Shown here one piece after another: positions 26,304 through 35,606 of a stretch of DNA of 64,000 nucleotides. Each line of letters begins with the position of its first letter. Positions within the stretch are counted from its first letter, which is position 1. This stretch comes from Fibrella rubiginis (GTDB lineage Bacteria > Bacteroidota > Bacteroidia > Cytophagales > Spirosomataceae): assembly GCF_017353185.1 (NCBI RefSeq), contig NZ_JAFMYV010000017.1, positions 62,001 through 126,000 of the forward strand, in the 5' to 3' direction. Under the pieces are notes generated by a model, which searched no databases, was not told where the DNA came from, and worked only from the letters and a program-made list of their open reading frames with translations. Made by a program: the position numbers and the translations under genes.

Positions 26304-28052
26304 ATGATGAAGCTACAATCAACCCAAAAGATAAGTGCCTGGGCCGCTGCGATTGCCTTGAGCTGCACCCTCGGCGTTGTCTCTTGTAACGAAAATAAGT
26401 TTCTGGACGTAAATAACCCCAACATTCTATCGTCGGCTACATTCCCTACGCGTCTTGTCGACATGGACCTGTCGCTGATTGATCTGTACGGTCGTTTTCG
26501 GCAGGGGTTCTACAGTGATCAGTTCCGGTACATTGCTATCCTGCCCGACCATACGGCCGATATGGGGTATAACGGCTCTGGTTTCAACGAATACGCTGAA
26601 ATCCGCCTCACTCCTGGTGATGGTTCGCTGGGCTTCTACTGGAATACCCACAATGAAGCCATGATCCGGTGCAATAACTTCCTGATCAACGCTGAGAAAC
26701 TGCGCCCTACGTTTACTAAAGATGATCAGGCAAAATTAGCGGTAATGGAAGGGCAGGCACGTTTCCTGCGGGCACTGCACTATTTCATCATCGAATCGCT
26801 GTTTGGTGAGACCATGATCCAAACCGACGCCGACCGGGCCAAAAAGGGTATACCCCTCTGGAATGGTACACTGGCCCAAAGCGTGTCTGACGCTGCTAAG
26901 CCCCGCGCCACGGTGGGCGAAGTATGGGATTTTATCATCGCCGACCTGACCAAATCGGCTGAGTTGTTGAAAGGGGTGAAGTGGGACGAGGCCAACAAAC
27001 CCCGCGCTACCGAATGGTCGGCAAAGGCGCTGCTGGGTAAAGCCTATGTGTTTACGAAACAATACGCCAAAGCTCGCGACGTACTCAAAGATGTGATCGA
27101 CAATAGTGGTAAGAAACTCGTTGATTTCCAGACATTCTCGACCATGTTCAATGGCATGAACGAGTTTAATGATGAGTCGCTGTTTGAAATTAACTTGACG
27201 CCCGATCGCAAAGACATTTGGAACTCGCAGCTGAACACGTCTACGCAATATGGTATCTTCATCAGCCCCTCATACCTGGAAGATGATGGCAAGGGCGAAG
27301 GCACCAATGGCTTTGGCAACCTCTTCATTCATGACCGTAGTATTGACCGGTTTGGCTTCGCCGACCAGACAACGGCTACTGAGCAAATGAAGACAAAGGC
27401 CTATTTCGACAAGTCGGTGCAGGCACGGGTTAACAAAACCATTGACCCCCGGATGCTGGTGGGTACGTTGCAGCCCTGGGTGGATTCAATTTATGTGTTT
27501 GACAAATGGCGCAAAGTGACCAAAAACCGGGCTGAGGGGTTTGTCCTGACCGATAACAAAGGATTCAACCACCGCAAGTATGTGTTGCTGGACCGGGGCG
27601 TATGGCAGGGCAACAGCGAAAGCCTGGCCAACAACTTTATCGTGTTGCGTATGGGCGATGTAATGCTGTTGTATGCTGAGGCCCTGAAGGAAACGGGCAA
27701 CACGGCCGGGGCACTGGAAGCCCTGAATATGGTGCACCGCCGGGCTTATGATGTACCGGTTAGCAAGCCCTCAAAATATGATTACAAGACCCTAACCGAC
27801 AAGACCGCCACCGTGGGCGCAGGAGACCACCTGGCCAACGACCCGCTGAAGTACGAGCGCTGGGCTGAACTCTTCGCCGAAGGGCACTGGTGGTTCGACG
27901 TGTGCCGCTGGAAAATTGGCGACAAGGAGGCTGCGTATTACAAAAAGGTGAAAAGCGGTGATCTGATCTGGAACGACCGGAAATACGCGTTCCCCATTCC
28001 GCAGGACGAAGTGCTAAGTAATCCCAAGATTGTTCAGAATCCAGGGTACTAA
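26304..28052 (+). CDS. SusD/RagB-family nutrient-binding lipoprotein
   Basis: A 582-residue surface lipoprotein that forms the lid of the SusC transporter. The lipobox is around Cys 28 (GVVSCNENKFLDVNNPN). SusD features follow: the TPR-like ARFLRALHYFIIESLFG, DFIIADLTKSAELLK, WSAKALLGKAYVFTKQYAKA, YAEALKETGNTAGALEALNMVHRRA, the C-terminal RWAELFAEGHWWFDVCRWK and the final IPQDEVLSNPKIVQNPGY. Paired with the upstream SusC. The ligand is unknown. Confidence 0.95.
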   Translation: MMKLQSTQKISAWAAAIALSCTLGVVSCNENKFLDVNNPNILSSATFPTRLVDMDLSLIDLYGRFRQGFYSDQFRYIAILPDHTADMGYNGSGFNEYAEIRLTPGDGSLGFYWNTHNEAMIRCNNFLINAEKLRPTFTKDDQAKLAVMEGQARFLRALHYFIIESLFGETMIQTDADRAKKGIPLWNGTLAQSVSDAAKPRATVGEVWDFIIADLTKSAELLKGVKWDEANKPRATEWSAKALLGKAYVFTKQYAKARDVLKDVIDNSGKKLVDFQTFSTMFNGMNEFNDESLFEINLTPDRKDIWNSQLNTSTQYGIFISPSYLEDDGKGEGTNGFGNLFIHDRSIDRFGFADQTTATEQMKTKAYFDKSVQARVNKTIDPRMLVGTLQPWVDSIYVFDKWRKVTKNRAEGFVLTDNKGFNHRKYVLLDRGVWQGNSESLANNFIVLRMGDVMLLYAEALKETGNTAGALEALNMVHRRAYDVPVSKPSKYDYKTLTDKTATVGAGDHLANDPLKYERWAELFAEGHWWFDVCRWKIGDKEAAYYKKVKSGDLIWNDRKYAFPIPQDEVLSNPKIVQNPGY

Positions 28053-28071
28053 GCCTGTTTATTTACACATC

Positions 28072-28107
28072 AAAGGCCCTGCTGCATGCTGTCAGCGGGG
28101 CCTTTTT
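28072..28107 (+). terminator. Hairpin between SusD and the FG-GAP lipoprotein gene
   Basis: AAAGGCCCTGCTG pairs with CAGCGGGGCCTTT (one G-T pair) and is followed by TTTTTC. It starts 20 nt after the SusD stop. It may end most SusCD transcripts and let only part continue into the gene at 28138. Confidence 0.75.
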
Positions 28108-28137
28108 CGTATCTTGTATAGTCTGCCTGCTGTACTT

Positions 28138-31100
28138 ATGCATCTCATCTATCGCCAATTACTGTTGTTGTTGCTTAGTCTTTTGGGGCTGTCGGCTTGT
28201 CAGGAAAAACCACTGTTCGAACGGCTGGATGCTACCGATACAGGTATTCATTTCGCCAACACAATTGCCGAAAATGACACCCTCAACGTGCTCGATTTTG
28301 AATATATCTACAACGGCGGTGGCGTAGCTGTGGGCGACGTAGACAATGATGGCAAACCCGACGTTTTTTTTACCGGCAACCAGGTATCGAGTCGGCTGTA
28401 TCTAAATAAGTCCCAAACTGGCGGGGCCGACACTACAGATCAGAATCGTGGCGACGAACCGTTGCGTTTCTTAGATATCACCGAGGCAGCGGGGGTGCGT
28501 ACCAAGCTCTGGTGTACGGGCGTAAGTATGGTTGATATTAACGCTGACGGCTGGCTCGATATTTACGTCTGCACCATCAGCCCGAAACGGGGGCAAACAG
28601 CACCTAATCTGTTTTTTATCAATCAGGGGAAAGACGCGTCCGGGCAGGTGCATTTCCGCGAAATGGCGCACGAAATGGGCCTCGACGACCGCGGTTACAG
28701 TACACAGGCCGCCTTTTTCGATTATGACCGCGATGGTGATCTGGACTGCTACCTGCTCACCAATGCCCTGGAAGCCTATAACCGGAATCAGCCCCGTGGT
28801 TCCGTCCGCGATGGCAGCGGGAAAAGCACAGATCGGTTATATAGAAACGAAGGAGGAAGGCAGGAGGGGAAGAACGGAGAACAGGAGGTAAAAACTGCCA
28901 CTCAAATGGCTGATCAACCACGCGATCCTTCCTCCCATTCTCCATCCTCCTTTCTGCCTTCTTTTAAAGATGTTTCGCATGAGGCAGGGATTACTATTGA
29001 GGGATGGGGGCTGGGCGTGGCCATTGCCGACATTAACCGCGATGGCTGGCCCGATGTCTATTGCGCCAACGATTTTCAGAGCAACGATCTGCTTTGGATT
29101 AATAACCAGGACGGCACATTCACCAATCGCTACGCCGAGTATATCAAACACGGCAGCTATAATGCCATGGGCGTAGACGTAGCTGACCTGAACAACGATG
29201 GACGGCTGGACCTGATGACCCTGGACATGATGCCCGAAGATAACCGGCGGCAAAAATCAATGTTTGGCACCCATAACCCCGACCGGTTTCAGATGGGTCT
29301 AGACCGGGGCTATGCGCCGCAGTATGTACGTAACGCCCTGCAACTCAATCAGGGGCCTGACAGCAGGGGGCACACCTCATTCAGCGAAGTGGGGCAGCTG
29401 GCTGGCGTCTACTGCACCGACTGGAGTTGGAGTACGCTCATGGCCGATTTCGACAACGACGGGCACCGTGACATTTTTATCACCAACGGCTATCCAAAAG
29501 ACATTACCGACCTTGATTTCGTGGCCTATAACAGCCAGTACAAAACGTCGTATTTCAACACCGATTCGGAAACGGATAAGGAAACGAGAGAAAAAATGAC
29601 GGAACTGATTGGGGTGAAAAAATCAAATTTTATGTTTCGCAATACAGGCAAAAATTCGTCGGAACCACCTGTTTTTGAAGATATTACCCAAGCATGGGGC
29701 TTAAACATTCCCTCTTTCTCCAACGGTGCCGCCTACGCCGATTTCGATGGTGATGGCGATCTGGATATTGTGGTTAATAATATCGATGATGAGGCGTTTG
29801 TGTACCAAAACAAGGCTTCTGAGAAAAGAAAATCCGGGAGTGAGGCCAAAGAGCAGGGGCATTACCTGCGGCTAAATTTGGTAGGGGAGGGGCTGAATTC
29901 TGCCGCATTGGGTGCCAGCGTAGAACTGACGTTTGGTCAGCAAAAACAGGCCATCGACAACTCACCGTATCGGGGATATAAATCGACCGTTGAGCCTACG
30001 CTGCACATTGGTCTGGGGGCGGCCCGGCAGGTCGACACGCTGACCGTGCGCTGGCTGAACGGATATGTCACGCAACTCACCAACGTGCGTGCCGATCAGG
30101 TGCTGACCCTTCGTCAGGCCGATGCTAAAACCAAATACACGCCCCAATCGGCCTTGGTTGGTTCGTTTGGCTTGTTTACGGAGCTAACCGGGCCGGCCAA
30201 CCCGTTGCCGTTTGTGCAGGAAGAAAACAATTTTGTCGATTTTAAAGAGCAGGTGCTGCTACCGCATCGGCTGTCGCAGGGTGGGCCGGCGCTAGCCGTG
30301 GGTGATGTTGACGGCAACGGCACCGACGACGTATTTGTGGGTGGCGCAGCGCACAAAACAAGTGGGCTGTTTCGGCAGCTTCAGCCCGGTAAATTCACGT
30401 CGACAACCCTGACGGGTACGGGTGTGCGCAAGTTTGCGGAAGATATGGGCGCGCTGTTTTTCGACGCCGATAACGATGGTCAGCTGGACCTCTACGTGGT
30501 GAGTGGCGGCAATGAATATCCCGCCGATAACATTGCTTATCAGGATCGGCTGTATCATAACCGGGGCCGGGGGCAACTCCAGCCCGATAGCGCAGCCCTG
30601 CCCAACACACGGGGCAGTGGGTCGTGTGTCGTGGCCGCCGATTATGACCGCGACGGTGATCTGGACCTCTTCGTAGGCGGGCGAACAACGCCCCGTAAAT
30701 ACCCACTGCCGGGCCGCAGCTACCTGCTACGCAACGATAGCAAGCCCGGCCATCCCCGCTTTACCGACGTTACGGACCAGGTAGCACCCGGTCTGGCCAA
30801 CTGCGGCATGGTCACGGCTGCCCTCTGGACAGATACCAACAACGATACCCACCCCGATTTGCTGCTGGTAGGCGAGTGGATGGCCCCTACGTTGTTCGAG
30901 AATCGAAACAACCGGTTGAAACGGGTAGACTCTGCCTTAACAACACAGGTTGGCTGGTGGAATAGCCTCGTGGGAGGCGATTTTGATAATGATGGCGACA
31001 TCGACTACGTGGCAGGTAACCTGGGAAAAAACAGCCGGTTTCAGGCATCGGCGGCGGAACCTGTGTCCATATACGCCAAGGATTACGACCAGAATAATAC

Positions 31101-31854
31101 CCTCGACCCAGTCATGTGCCTGTATATACAGGGCAAGTGCTACCCCACTCACCCGCGCGACCAATTGGCTGAGCAGGTGCCGGGTCTGAAAAAACGCTTC
31201 CCCACCTACGCCGACTACGGCAACATGACCTTCGACAAGGTACTGACGGACGAGGAACGCGCTGGTGCTTATGTGGTGAACGCTACCAACCTGACAAGTA
31301 GCTACATTGAAAACCGGGGAAACAATCAGTTTGCCATTCGACCACTGCCAGCGATGGCACAGATTACCACCGTGCAGGGAATATTGGTGGGCGATTACAA
31401 CACCGACGGGCAACTGGACGTACTCCTGGTGGGTAACGCCTACGATACTGATACGCAGGTAGGCCGCTACGATGCGGGGAAAGGCCTGTTGTTGTGTGGC
31501 AACGGAAAAGGTGGATTTAGGCCCCAGACGATGTTGCAAAGCGGTTTTTGCGCTGACCGTAATGCCCGAAGTCTGGTTGAAGTTGCCACCTCACCGGGGC
31601 AATCGTTACTACTGGTGGGTAACAATAGCGATACGCTGCAAACATTTCGCCGGCGAACCGCTATCTCACTTAAGCACCCATCTCTACTGCCTCACCCTGA
31701 TGATTTTATAGCGTTGATTCCGTTGCCCGGGGGCAAATTTCGGCGGCAGGAATTGTATTATGGCTCAGGCTACCTCTCCCAAACGTCACGCACCGCGCAA
31801 ACAGTACCTGTTGGTACCACTTATGTCAATTTTAGGGGGCAACGGCGGCAGTAA
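28138..31854 (+). CDS. FG-GAP/VCBS-repeat lipoprotein with ASPIC/UnbV domain (CRTAC1-like)
   Basis: A 1238-residue surface lipoprotein from the ATG at 28138, with lipobox LSAC near residue 21. A string of calcium-binding-type beta-propeller repeats follows (GDVDNDGKPDVFFTGN, DINADGWLDIYV, DYDRDGDLDCYL, DFDGDGDLDIVVNN and more). The UnbV domain is near 575-665 (GASVELTFGQQKQ, YKSTVEPTLHIGLG, LTVRWLNGY), and a second propeller comes after it. Such genes often follow SusC/SusD pairs in Cytophagales, but their role is not established. Residues about 240-275 are a low-complexity insert encoded by an inverted repeat. A start at 28030 lies inside the SusD gene and before the terminator, so I reject it. 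Confidence 0.88.
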   Translation: MHLIYRQLLLLLLSLLGLSACQEKPLFERLDATDTGIHFANTIAENDTLNVLDFEYIYNGGGVAVGDVDNDGKPDVFFTGNQVSSRLYLNKSQTGGADTTDQNRGDEPLRFLDITEAAGVRTKLWCTGVSMVDINADGWLDIYVCTISPKRGQTAPNLFFINQGKDASGQVHFREMAHEMGLDDRGYSTQAAFFDYDRDGDLDCYLLTNALEAYNRNQPRGSVRDGSGKSTDRLYRNEGGRQEGKNGEQEVKTATQMADQPRDPSSHSPSSFLPSFKDVSHEAGITIEGWGLGVAIADINRDGWPDVYCANDFQSNDLLWINNQDGTFTNRYAEYIKHGSYNAMGVDVADLNNDGRLDLMTLDMMPEDNRRQKSMFGTHNPDRFQMGLDRGYAPQYVRNALQLNQGPDSRGHTSFSEVGQLAGVYCTDWSWSTLMADFDNDGHRDIFITNGYPKDITDLDFVAYNSQYKTSYFNTDSETDKETREKMTELIGVKKSNFMFRNTGKNSSEPPVFEDITQAWGLNIPSFSNGAAYADFDGDGDLDIVVNNIDDEAFVYQNKASEKRKSGSEAKEQGHYLRLNLVGEGLNSAALGASVELTFGQQKQAIDNSPYRGYKSTVEPTLHIGLGAARQVDTLTVRWLNGYVTQLTNVRADQVLTLRQADAKTKYTPQSALVGSFGLFTELTGPANPLPFVQEENNFVDFKEQVLLPHRLSQGGPALAVGDVDGNGTDDVFVGGAAHKTSGLFRQLQPGKFTSTTLTGTGVRKFAEDMGALFFDADNDGQLDLYVVSGGNEYPADNIAYQDRLYHNRGRGQLQPDSAALPNTRGSGSCVVAADYDRDGDLDLFVGGRTTPRKYPLPGRSYLLRNDSKPGHPRFTDVTDQVAPGLANCGMVTAALWTDTNNDTHPDLLLVGEWMAPTLFENRNNRLKRVDSALTTQVGWWNSLVGGDFDNDGDIDYVAGNLGKNSRFQASAAEPVSIYAKDYDQNNTLDPVMCLYIQGKCYPTHPRDQLAEQVPGLKKRFPTYADYGNMTFDKVLTDEERAGAYVVNATNLTSSYIENRGNNQFAIRPLPAMAQITTVQGILVGDYNTDGQLDVLLVGNAYDTDTQVGRYDAGKGLLLCGNGKGGFRPQTMLQSGFCADRNARSLVEVATSPGQSLLLVGNNSDTLQTFRRRTAISLKHPSLLPHPDDFIALIPLPGGKFRRQELYYGSGYLSQTSRTAQTVPVGTTYVNFRGQRRQ
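28849..28965. repeat. In-frame inverted-repeat insertion inside the FG-GAP gene
   Basis: A purine-rich arm (from 28849: GAAGGAGGAAGGCAGGAGGG and onward) faces a pyrimidine-rich arm (28927-28965, ending CTTTCTGCCTTCTTTT) that is its imperfect complement over about 35 nt. An inner GCCA/TGGC pair lies in the loop. It encodes a Gly/Gln/Glu/Ser/Pro-rich stretch that breaks the usual repeat phrase LYRNEG...FKDVSHEAGI. The reading frame is kept. Confidence 0.65.
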
Positions 31855-31925
31855 GCTGTCAGTTTTGGTACAGAATTTGATCAGACCATAACTAACCATT
31901 CGGCTTTCCGATCCCCCACTCTGAG

Positions 31926-32072
31926 ATGAAAACTGTATTACTTCCTCTTCTGACCATCGCGGCGTTTGTTGCATCGTTTATCACCGTCTCGTGTTGCGCT
32001 GTATTTATCGGCGGCATGGCTGTTTATGCCATGTCCCGCAAGCTCATGGGCCTGTCAGTCCCCACCGCGTAA
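31926..32072 (+). CDS. Possible 48-residue membrane peptide
   Basis: An ATG at 31926 opens 48 codons ending in TAA. The product is hydrophobic (MKTVLLPLLTIAAFVASFIT, then VSCCAVFIGGMAVYAM) with paired cysteines in the membrane stretch and a short basic SRKLMG tail. It lies 71 nt after the FG-GAP lipoprotein gene and overlaps the end of the convergent DUF4249 gene by 18 nt. No family is known to me. Chance cannot be excluded at this length. Confidence 0.35.
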   Translation: MKTVLLPLLTIAAFVASFITVSCCAVFIGGMAVYAMSRKLMGLSVPTA

Positions 32073-32972
32073 GGTTTCTTTACCCACAATAGCAGTCCGC
32101 GTCCGTACCGGCGAAACCAAGAAGAAGCCGACGGCGGCTGGTCCGGTGGCGTTGGTGTTGCGAATGTTGCTGGGCACGTTGGCGGGCGGGGTGGCAAATA
32201 AACCCGCGTTCTGCAACTGCGACCGCAGCAATTCCCAGAACAAATAACCCTCGGCTGTCAGGGTGCGCATTTCCACGCGCATGGTATCGTTCAAGGCAAA
32301 TAACTTCTCAGGGTTCAGCGACTGCCGAATAGGCCGGATAAACATAAGCCCGTCGGTGTTGGCGCTCCCCCGGAAGGCCCCGTCGTAGGCCAGGCTAATG
32401 TCCTGCGGGCGGTTTTGCAGCACACCGTTCCGGTAGTAGCGCATGTAGTAGTAATCGACCGCACCGGCTGGATCTGTGGCATAGAATTCACTCCGATAGC
32501 CTTCTTCTTTCGAAACGGGCGTAATCGTCTTCTTCCTGAAAATCAACGAGTCGATACTCGTTGTGCGGGGCATCTGTGCCGCCGACACGTAGCTATTGCC
32601 CTGATACTGAATACCCAGCGTATAGGTTCGGCCAATGATACCCAGCCGCGTAGTGTCGCGCAGGCTGGACGGCTTCCAGGTATAGATACCATCGTTGTCA
32701 GGGTCGGTGAAGGCAAACACGCGGCCGGCATTATCACCTACCACTACGCTGGCGCTGGTGGCAGGGGTGCTGGGCCCGTTGTTGAAATAGTTGGCCGTCT
32801 GTACCAGTTTAATGCGCTGCTCGCCGGGTTGGTCGGTAAGCCAGGCATCAACGGCCAGTTGCGTGGGCCCAGAGGCAATGTTGGCGTCGATAATCGTTTC
32901 GCAGCTGCTAAGCAGGCACATGCCTACCAGCAGTGTACCCAGCGCGTATGTAATGGAAAAGGAAGTTTTCAT
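32055..32972 (-). CDS. DUF4249-family lipoprotein
   Basis: A 305-residue lipoprotein with lipobox LSSC near residue 24 and the DUF4249 opening CETIIDANIASGPTQLAVDAWLT, a beta-sandwich region with GNSYVSAAQMPRTTSIDSL, and a C-terminal ending in TAIVGKETLRGGD. DUF4249 proteins are found beside TonB-dependent receptors in Bacteroidota and are thought to act as surface partners, but no substrate is established. Here it follows such a receptor by 59 nt on the same strand, so the two form an operon. Confidence 0.85.
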   Translation of the reverse strand: MKTSFSITYALGTLLVGMCLLSSCETIIDANIASGPTQLAVDAWLTDQPGEQRIKLVQTANYFNNGPSTPATSASVVVGDNAGRVFAFTDPDNDGIYTWKPSSLRDTTRLGIIGRTYTLGIQYQGNSYVSAAQMPRTTSIDSLIFRKKTITPVSKEEGYRSEFYATDPAGAVDYYYMRYYRNGVLQNRPQDISLAYDGAFRGSANTDGLMFIRPIRQSLNPEKLFALNDTMRVEMRTLTAEGYLFWELLRSQLQNAGLFATPPANVPSNIRNTNATGPAAVGFFLVSPVRTRTAIVGKETLRGGD

Positions 32973-33031
32973 ACCTGTATGGCAATGTCTGTACTGTTTG
33001 TTTACGGCGAACTGGATCTCCGCCAGACAGA

Positions 33032-35440
33032 TTAAAACTTGAAGTTGTAAGTAACCGACGGGATTATTGTGGCGAATACGGAATAGCGTACCGCCTGTGT
33101 CTTGGCCAGATTGTCGGGGTTGGGCCGGTAATATTCCGAGAAGGGGTTCTTGCGGGCGTAGGCGTTGTAGACCGAAAACACCCAGCTATCTTCTTTCTTC
33201 TTACCAGGCCGCTTGCGACCCTGCAATGTGGCCGCCAGGTCGAGGCGGTGGTAGGGCTGAATGCGGTAATTGTTGCGCACGTTTTCGGCGTTGGTGCCCG
33301 CTGCGACTTGCTGAAAATCATATCGGTTGGTGAAGAACGTGGCGGGCGTGCCCGTGGCAAATACAAACGTAGCCGAATAGCTCCAGCGCGACCGTGACCC
33401 ATCGGGGCGGGCCTGCGGGTCATACAGGAGCACGGCGTTGAGCGTATGCCGTTTGTCGAAACGGGTTGGATACCAGCGGTTTGTGTTGACGCCCTCTACC
33501 AGCCGTTCGGTTCTGGCAAGGGTGTAGCTGAGCCATCCATTTACCGCACCCTTGTTCTTTTTCAGGTAAAATTCGGCTCCGTAGGCCCGGCCTTTGCCCA
33601 CCAGCAGGTCGCCTTCCAGGTATTTGTTCAGCACCAGGTTGGCCCGGTCAATGTAGTCGATCTGGTTTTGCAACGATTTGTAATACACCTCTACCGAGGC
33701 CTCATACATATTGCCGTCGCCCCCACCGAAGTTCTTGAAATAGCCCCCCGCTACCTGATCGGCCAGTTGCGGAGCTACGTTGTTAGTCGACGGGGTCCAG
33801 ACGTCGAGGGGGGTAGAGGCAGTTGTGTTTGAGAGCAGGTGCACGTATTGCGCCAGCCGGTTGTAGCTCAGCTTAATTGAACTGCTGGGCGAGAGGTCAT
33901 ATTTCAGGGCGAAACGGGGTTCCAGGTTGCCGTAGGTCTTGATCACATCGCCCGGACCGTAAGTCTGTGTGTTCAGCAGGGGCCGCGTGCGCAGGCCGGG
34001 CGTTTCAGCGGTACCGAATGTATACACCTCGCCGGGGCCGAGGTACTGATAGAACGAGTAGCGCAACCCGTACTGCAACTGAATCCGGGCCGACGCCTGC
34101 TGCTCGTTACCCACGTAAAGCGAGCTCTCCAGGGCATATTTGCTGTTCAGGCCGAAGGTGCGGATGGTGCCTGCGCTGGCAGCGGTGGCCGTGCCGGGCT
34201 GAAAATCATAGAGCAACGCCTGCCCGCCAAACGTGACCGTGTTCTTATTCAGAAACAAGGTGAAGTCAGGCTTGATGCTGTAGTTGACGATCTTGGCGTT
34301 GGTGCGGAAATAATCGCCGGTGTTTTCGGGTTTACGACGCAGGTCAGAATCCAGCGAGTAGTCGTAGTTACTGTAGAAGGCCGTGGTATTCAGGAACAGC
34401 TTGTTGTTGAACACTTTATTCCACCGTAGCGAGGTAGTGGCATTGCCCCAGTTGAACCCAAAGTCGGCACCAAACACATCGCGCCCAAAATAACCCGACA
34501 AAAAGATAGTATTCTTCTCGTTGAGCCGGACGTTCGCTTTGGCCGTGAGGTCATAGAAATAAAACTGCGACCCCTTCAGGTTGCCCGTCAGGAAGGGCTG
34601 CGCCAGCACGTCGGCATAGGACCGCCGCCCGGCAATAATAAACGATCCCTTGCCTTTAAATAGCGGGCGTTCATACGATAAACGACTGAATATCAAGCCT
34701 ATGCCGCCATTGATTTCAGGCTTTTTGGCGTTACCTTCTTTCAGCCTGACATCCAGTATTGAGGCAATTCGTCCGCCATAGAGAGCCGGAATACCACCTT
34801 TCACCAGCTTCACATCCTTCACCGCGTCGGGGTTGAAGATGGAAAAGAAGCCAAACAGGTGCGATGAGTTATAGACGGGTGCTTCGTCGAGCAGGACCAG
34901 GTTCTGATCAATACTTCCCCCGCGGACGTTGAAACCCGTGGCTCCCTCACCCACCGTACTCACACCCGGCAGCAACTGAATGCTTCGCACCACATCAACT
35001 TCGCCCAGCAGGGCCGGAATGCGCTGAATGGTCTTGATACCCACCCGGTTCACACTCATTTCAATGTTTTTGACGTTATCATCTTCGCGGCGGGCAGCTA
35101 CCACAAGTTCCTGCAGATCGCGACCTTCTTCGGCCAGTTCCACGTCCAGCCGGATGTCCTTGTCGGTTAGTTCTACCGTACGGCTTTGGCGTTTGTAGCC
35201 TACGTAGGTAACCACGAATGTGTAGGTGCCTTTGGGCAGCGTGACGGAGTAAAAGCCATAGCTGTTGGTTACGGCCCCGGTACCGGTTTCTTTGCTATAG
35301 ACCGACACGCCAATGAGGCCTTCGGCGTTGGCGACGTCTTTCACGTAGCCGCTCACCGTCAGTTTGTCTTGGGCCACCGCCATAAGGGCAAAAAGGCCCA
35401 GAAAGCAGGTGAGCAGGGTGGTTTGTACGCGTTGTTTCAT
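33032..35440 (-). CDS. TonB-dependent receptor with carboxypeptidase-like domain
   Basis: An 802-residue outer-membrane receptor from the ATG at 35440; an in-frame TTG lies three codons earlier. Signal peptide MKQRVQTTLLTCFLGLFALM, then a CarboxypepD-reg-like domain (about 30-110, LTVSGYVKDVANAEGLIGVS), a plug with RIPALLGEVDVVRSIQLLPG and the strongly conserved GFNVRGGSIDQNLVLLDEAP, then the barrel to the C-terminal phenylalanine (YNFKF). Plugs of this kind go with DUF4249 partners, and that gene follows. There is no STN domain and no adjacent sigma factor. Confidence 0.93.
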   Translation of the reverse strand: MKQRVQTTLLTCFLGLFALMAVAQDKLTVSGYVKDVANAEGLIGVSVYSKETGTGAVTNSYGFYSVTLPKGTYTFVVTYVGYKRQSRTVELTDKDIRLDVELAEEGRDLQELVVAARREDDNVKNIEMSVNRVGIKTIQRIPALLGEVDVVRSIQLLPGVSTVGEGATGFNVRGGSIDQNLVLLDEAPVYNSSHLFGFFSIFNPDAVKDVKLVKGGIPALYGGRIASILDVRLKEGNAKKPEINGGIGLIFSRLSYERPLFKGKGSFIIAGRRSYADVLAQPFLTGNLKGSQFYFYDLTAKANVRLNEKNTIFLSGYFGRDVFGADFGFNWGNATTSLRWNKVFNNKLFLNTTAFYSNYDYSLDSDLRRKPENTGDYFRTNAKIVNYSIKPDFTLFLNKNTVTFGGQALLYDFQPGTATAASAGTIRTFGLNSKYALESSLYVGNEQQASARIQLQYGLRYSFYQYLGPGEVYTFGTAETPGLRTRPLLNTQTYGPGDVIKTYGNLEPRFALKYDLSPSSSIKLSYNRLAQYVHLLSNTTASTPLDVWTPSTNNVAPQLADQVAGGYFKNFGGGDGNMYEASVEVYYKSLQNQIDYIDRANLVLNKYLEGDLLVGKGRAYGAEFYLKKNKGAVNGWLSYTLARTERLVEGVNTNRWYPTRFDKRHTLNAVLLYDPQARPDGSRSRWSYSATFVFATGTPATFFTNRYDFQQVAAGTNAENVRNNYRIQPYHRLDLAATLQGRKRPGKKKEDSWVFSVYNAYARKNPFSEYYRPNPDNLAKTQAVRYSVFATIIPSVTYNFKF

Positions 35441-35606
35441 GGTGGTCAATGGGCCCGTTAAGTCAGGTTGCTTCCTGGAGGGGCACGTTATTTGTTACTA
35501 TAAAACAAAAGTGTAGTCCGATGTTTTGGCTTTACTGTTAAATTAGACAAAAGCCCGAAAACAGGGGTTAAACGGTCCAAAGTGTAGTACATATCCAACT
35601 TCTAGC

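Noticed and set aside
28030-28137. N-terminal extension of the FG-GAP lipoprotein
   Set aside because: It begins within the SusD gene and crosses a terminator hairpin. The signal peptide with lipobox starts at 28138.
30937-31539. A 200-codon minus-strand frame within the FG-GAP gene
   Set aside because: It lies fully inside a gene with clear repeat motifs and its residues match no family.
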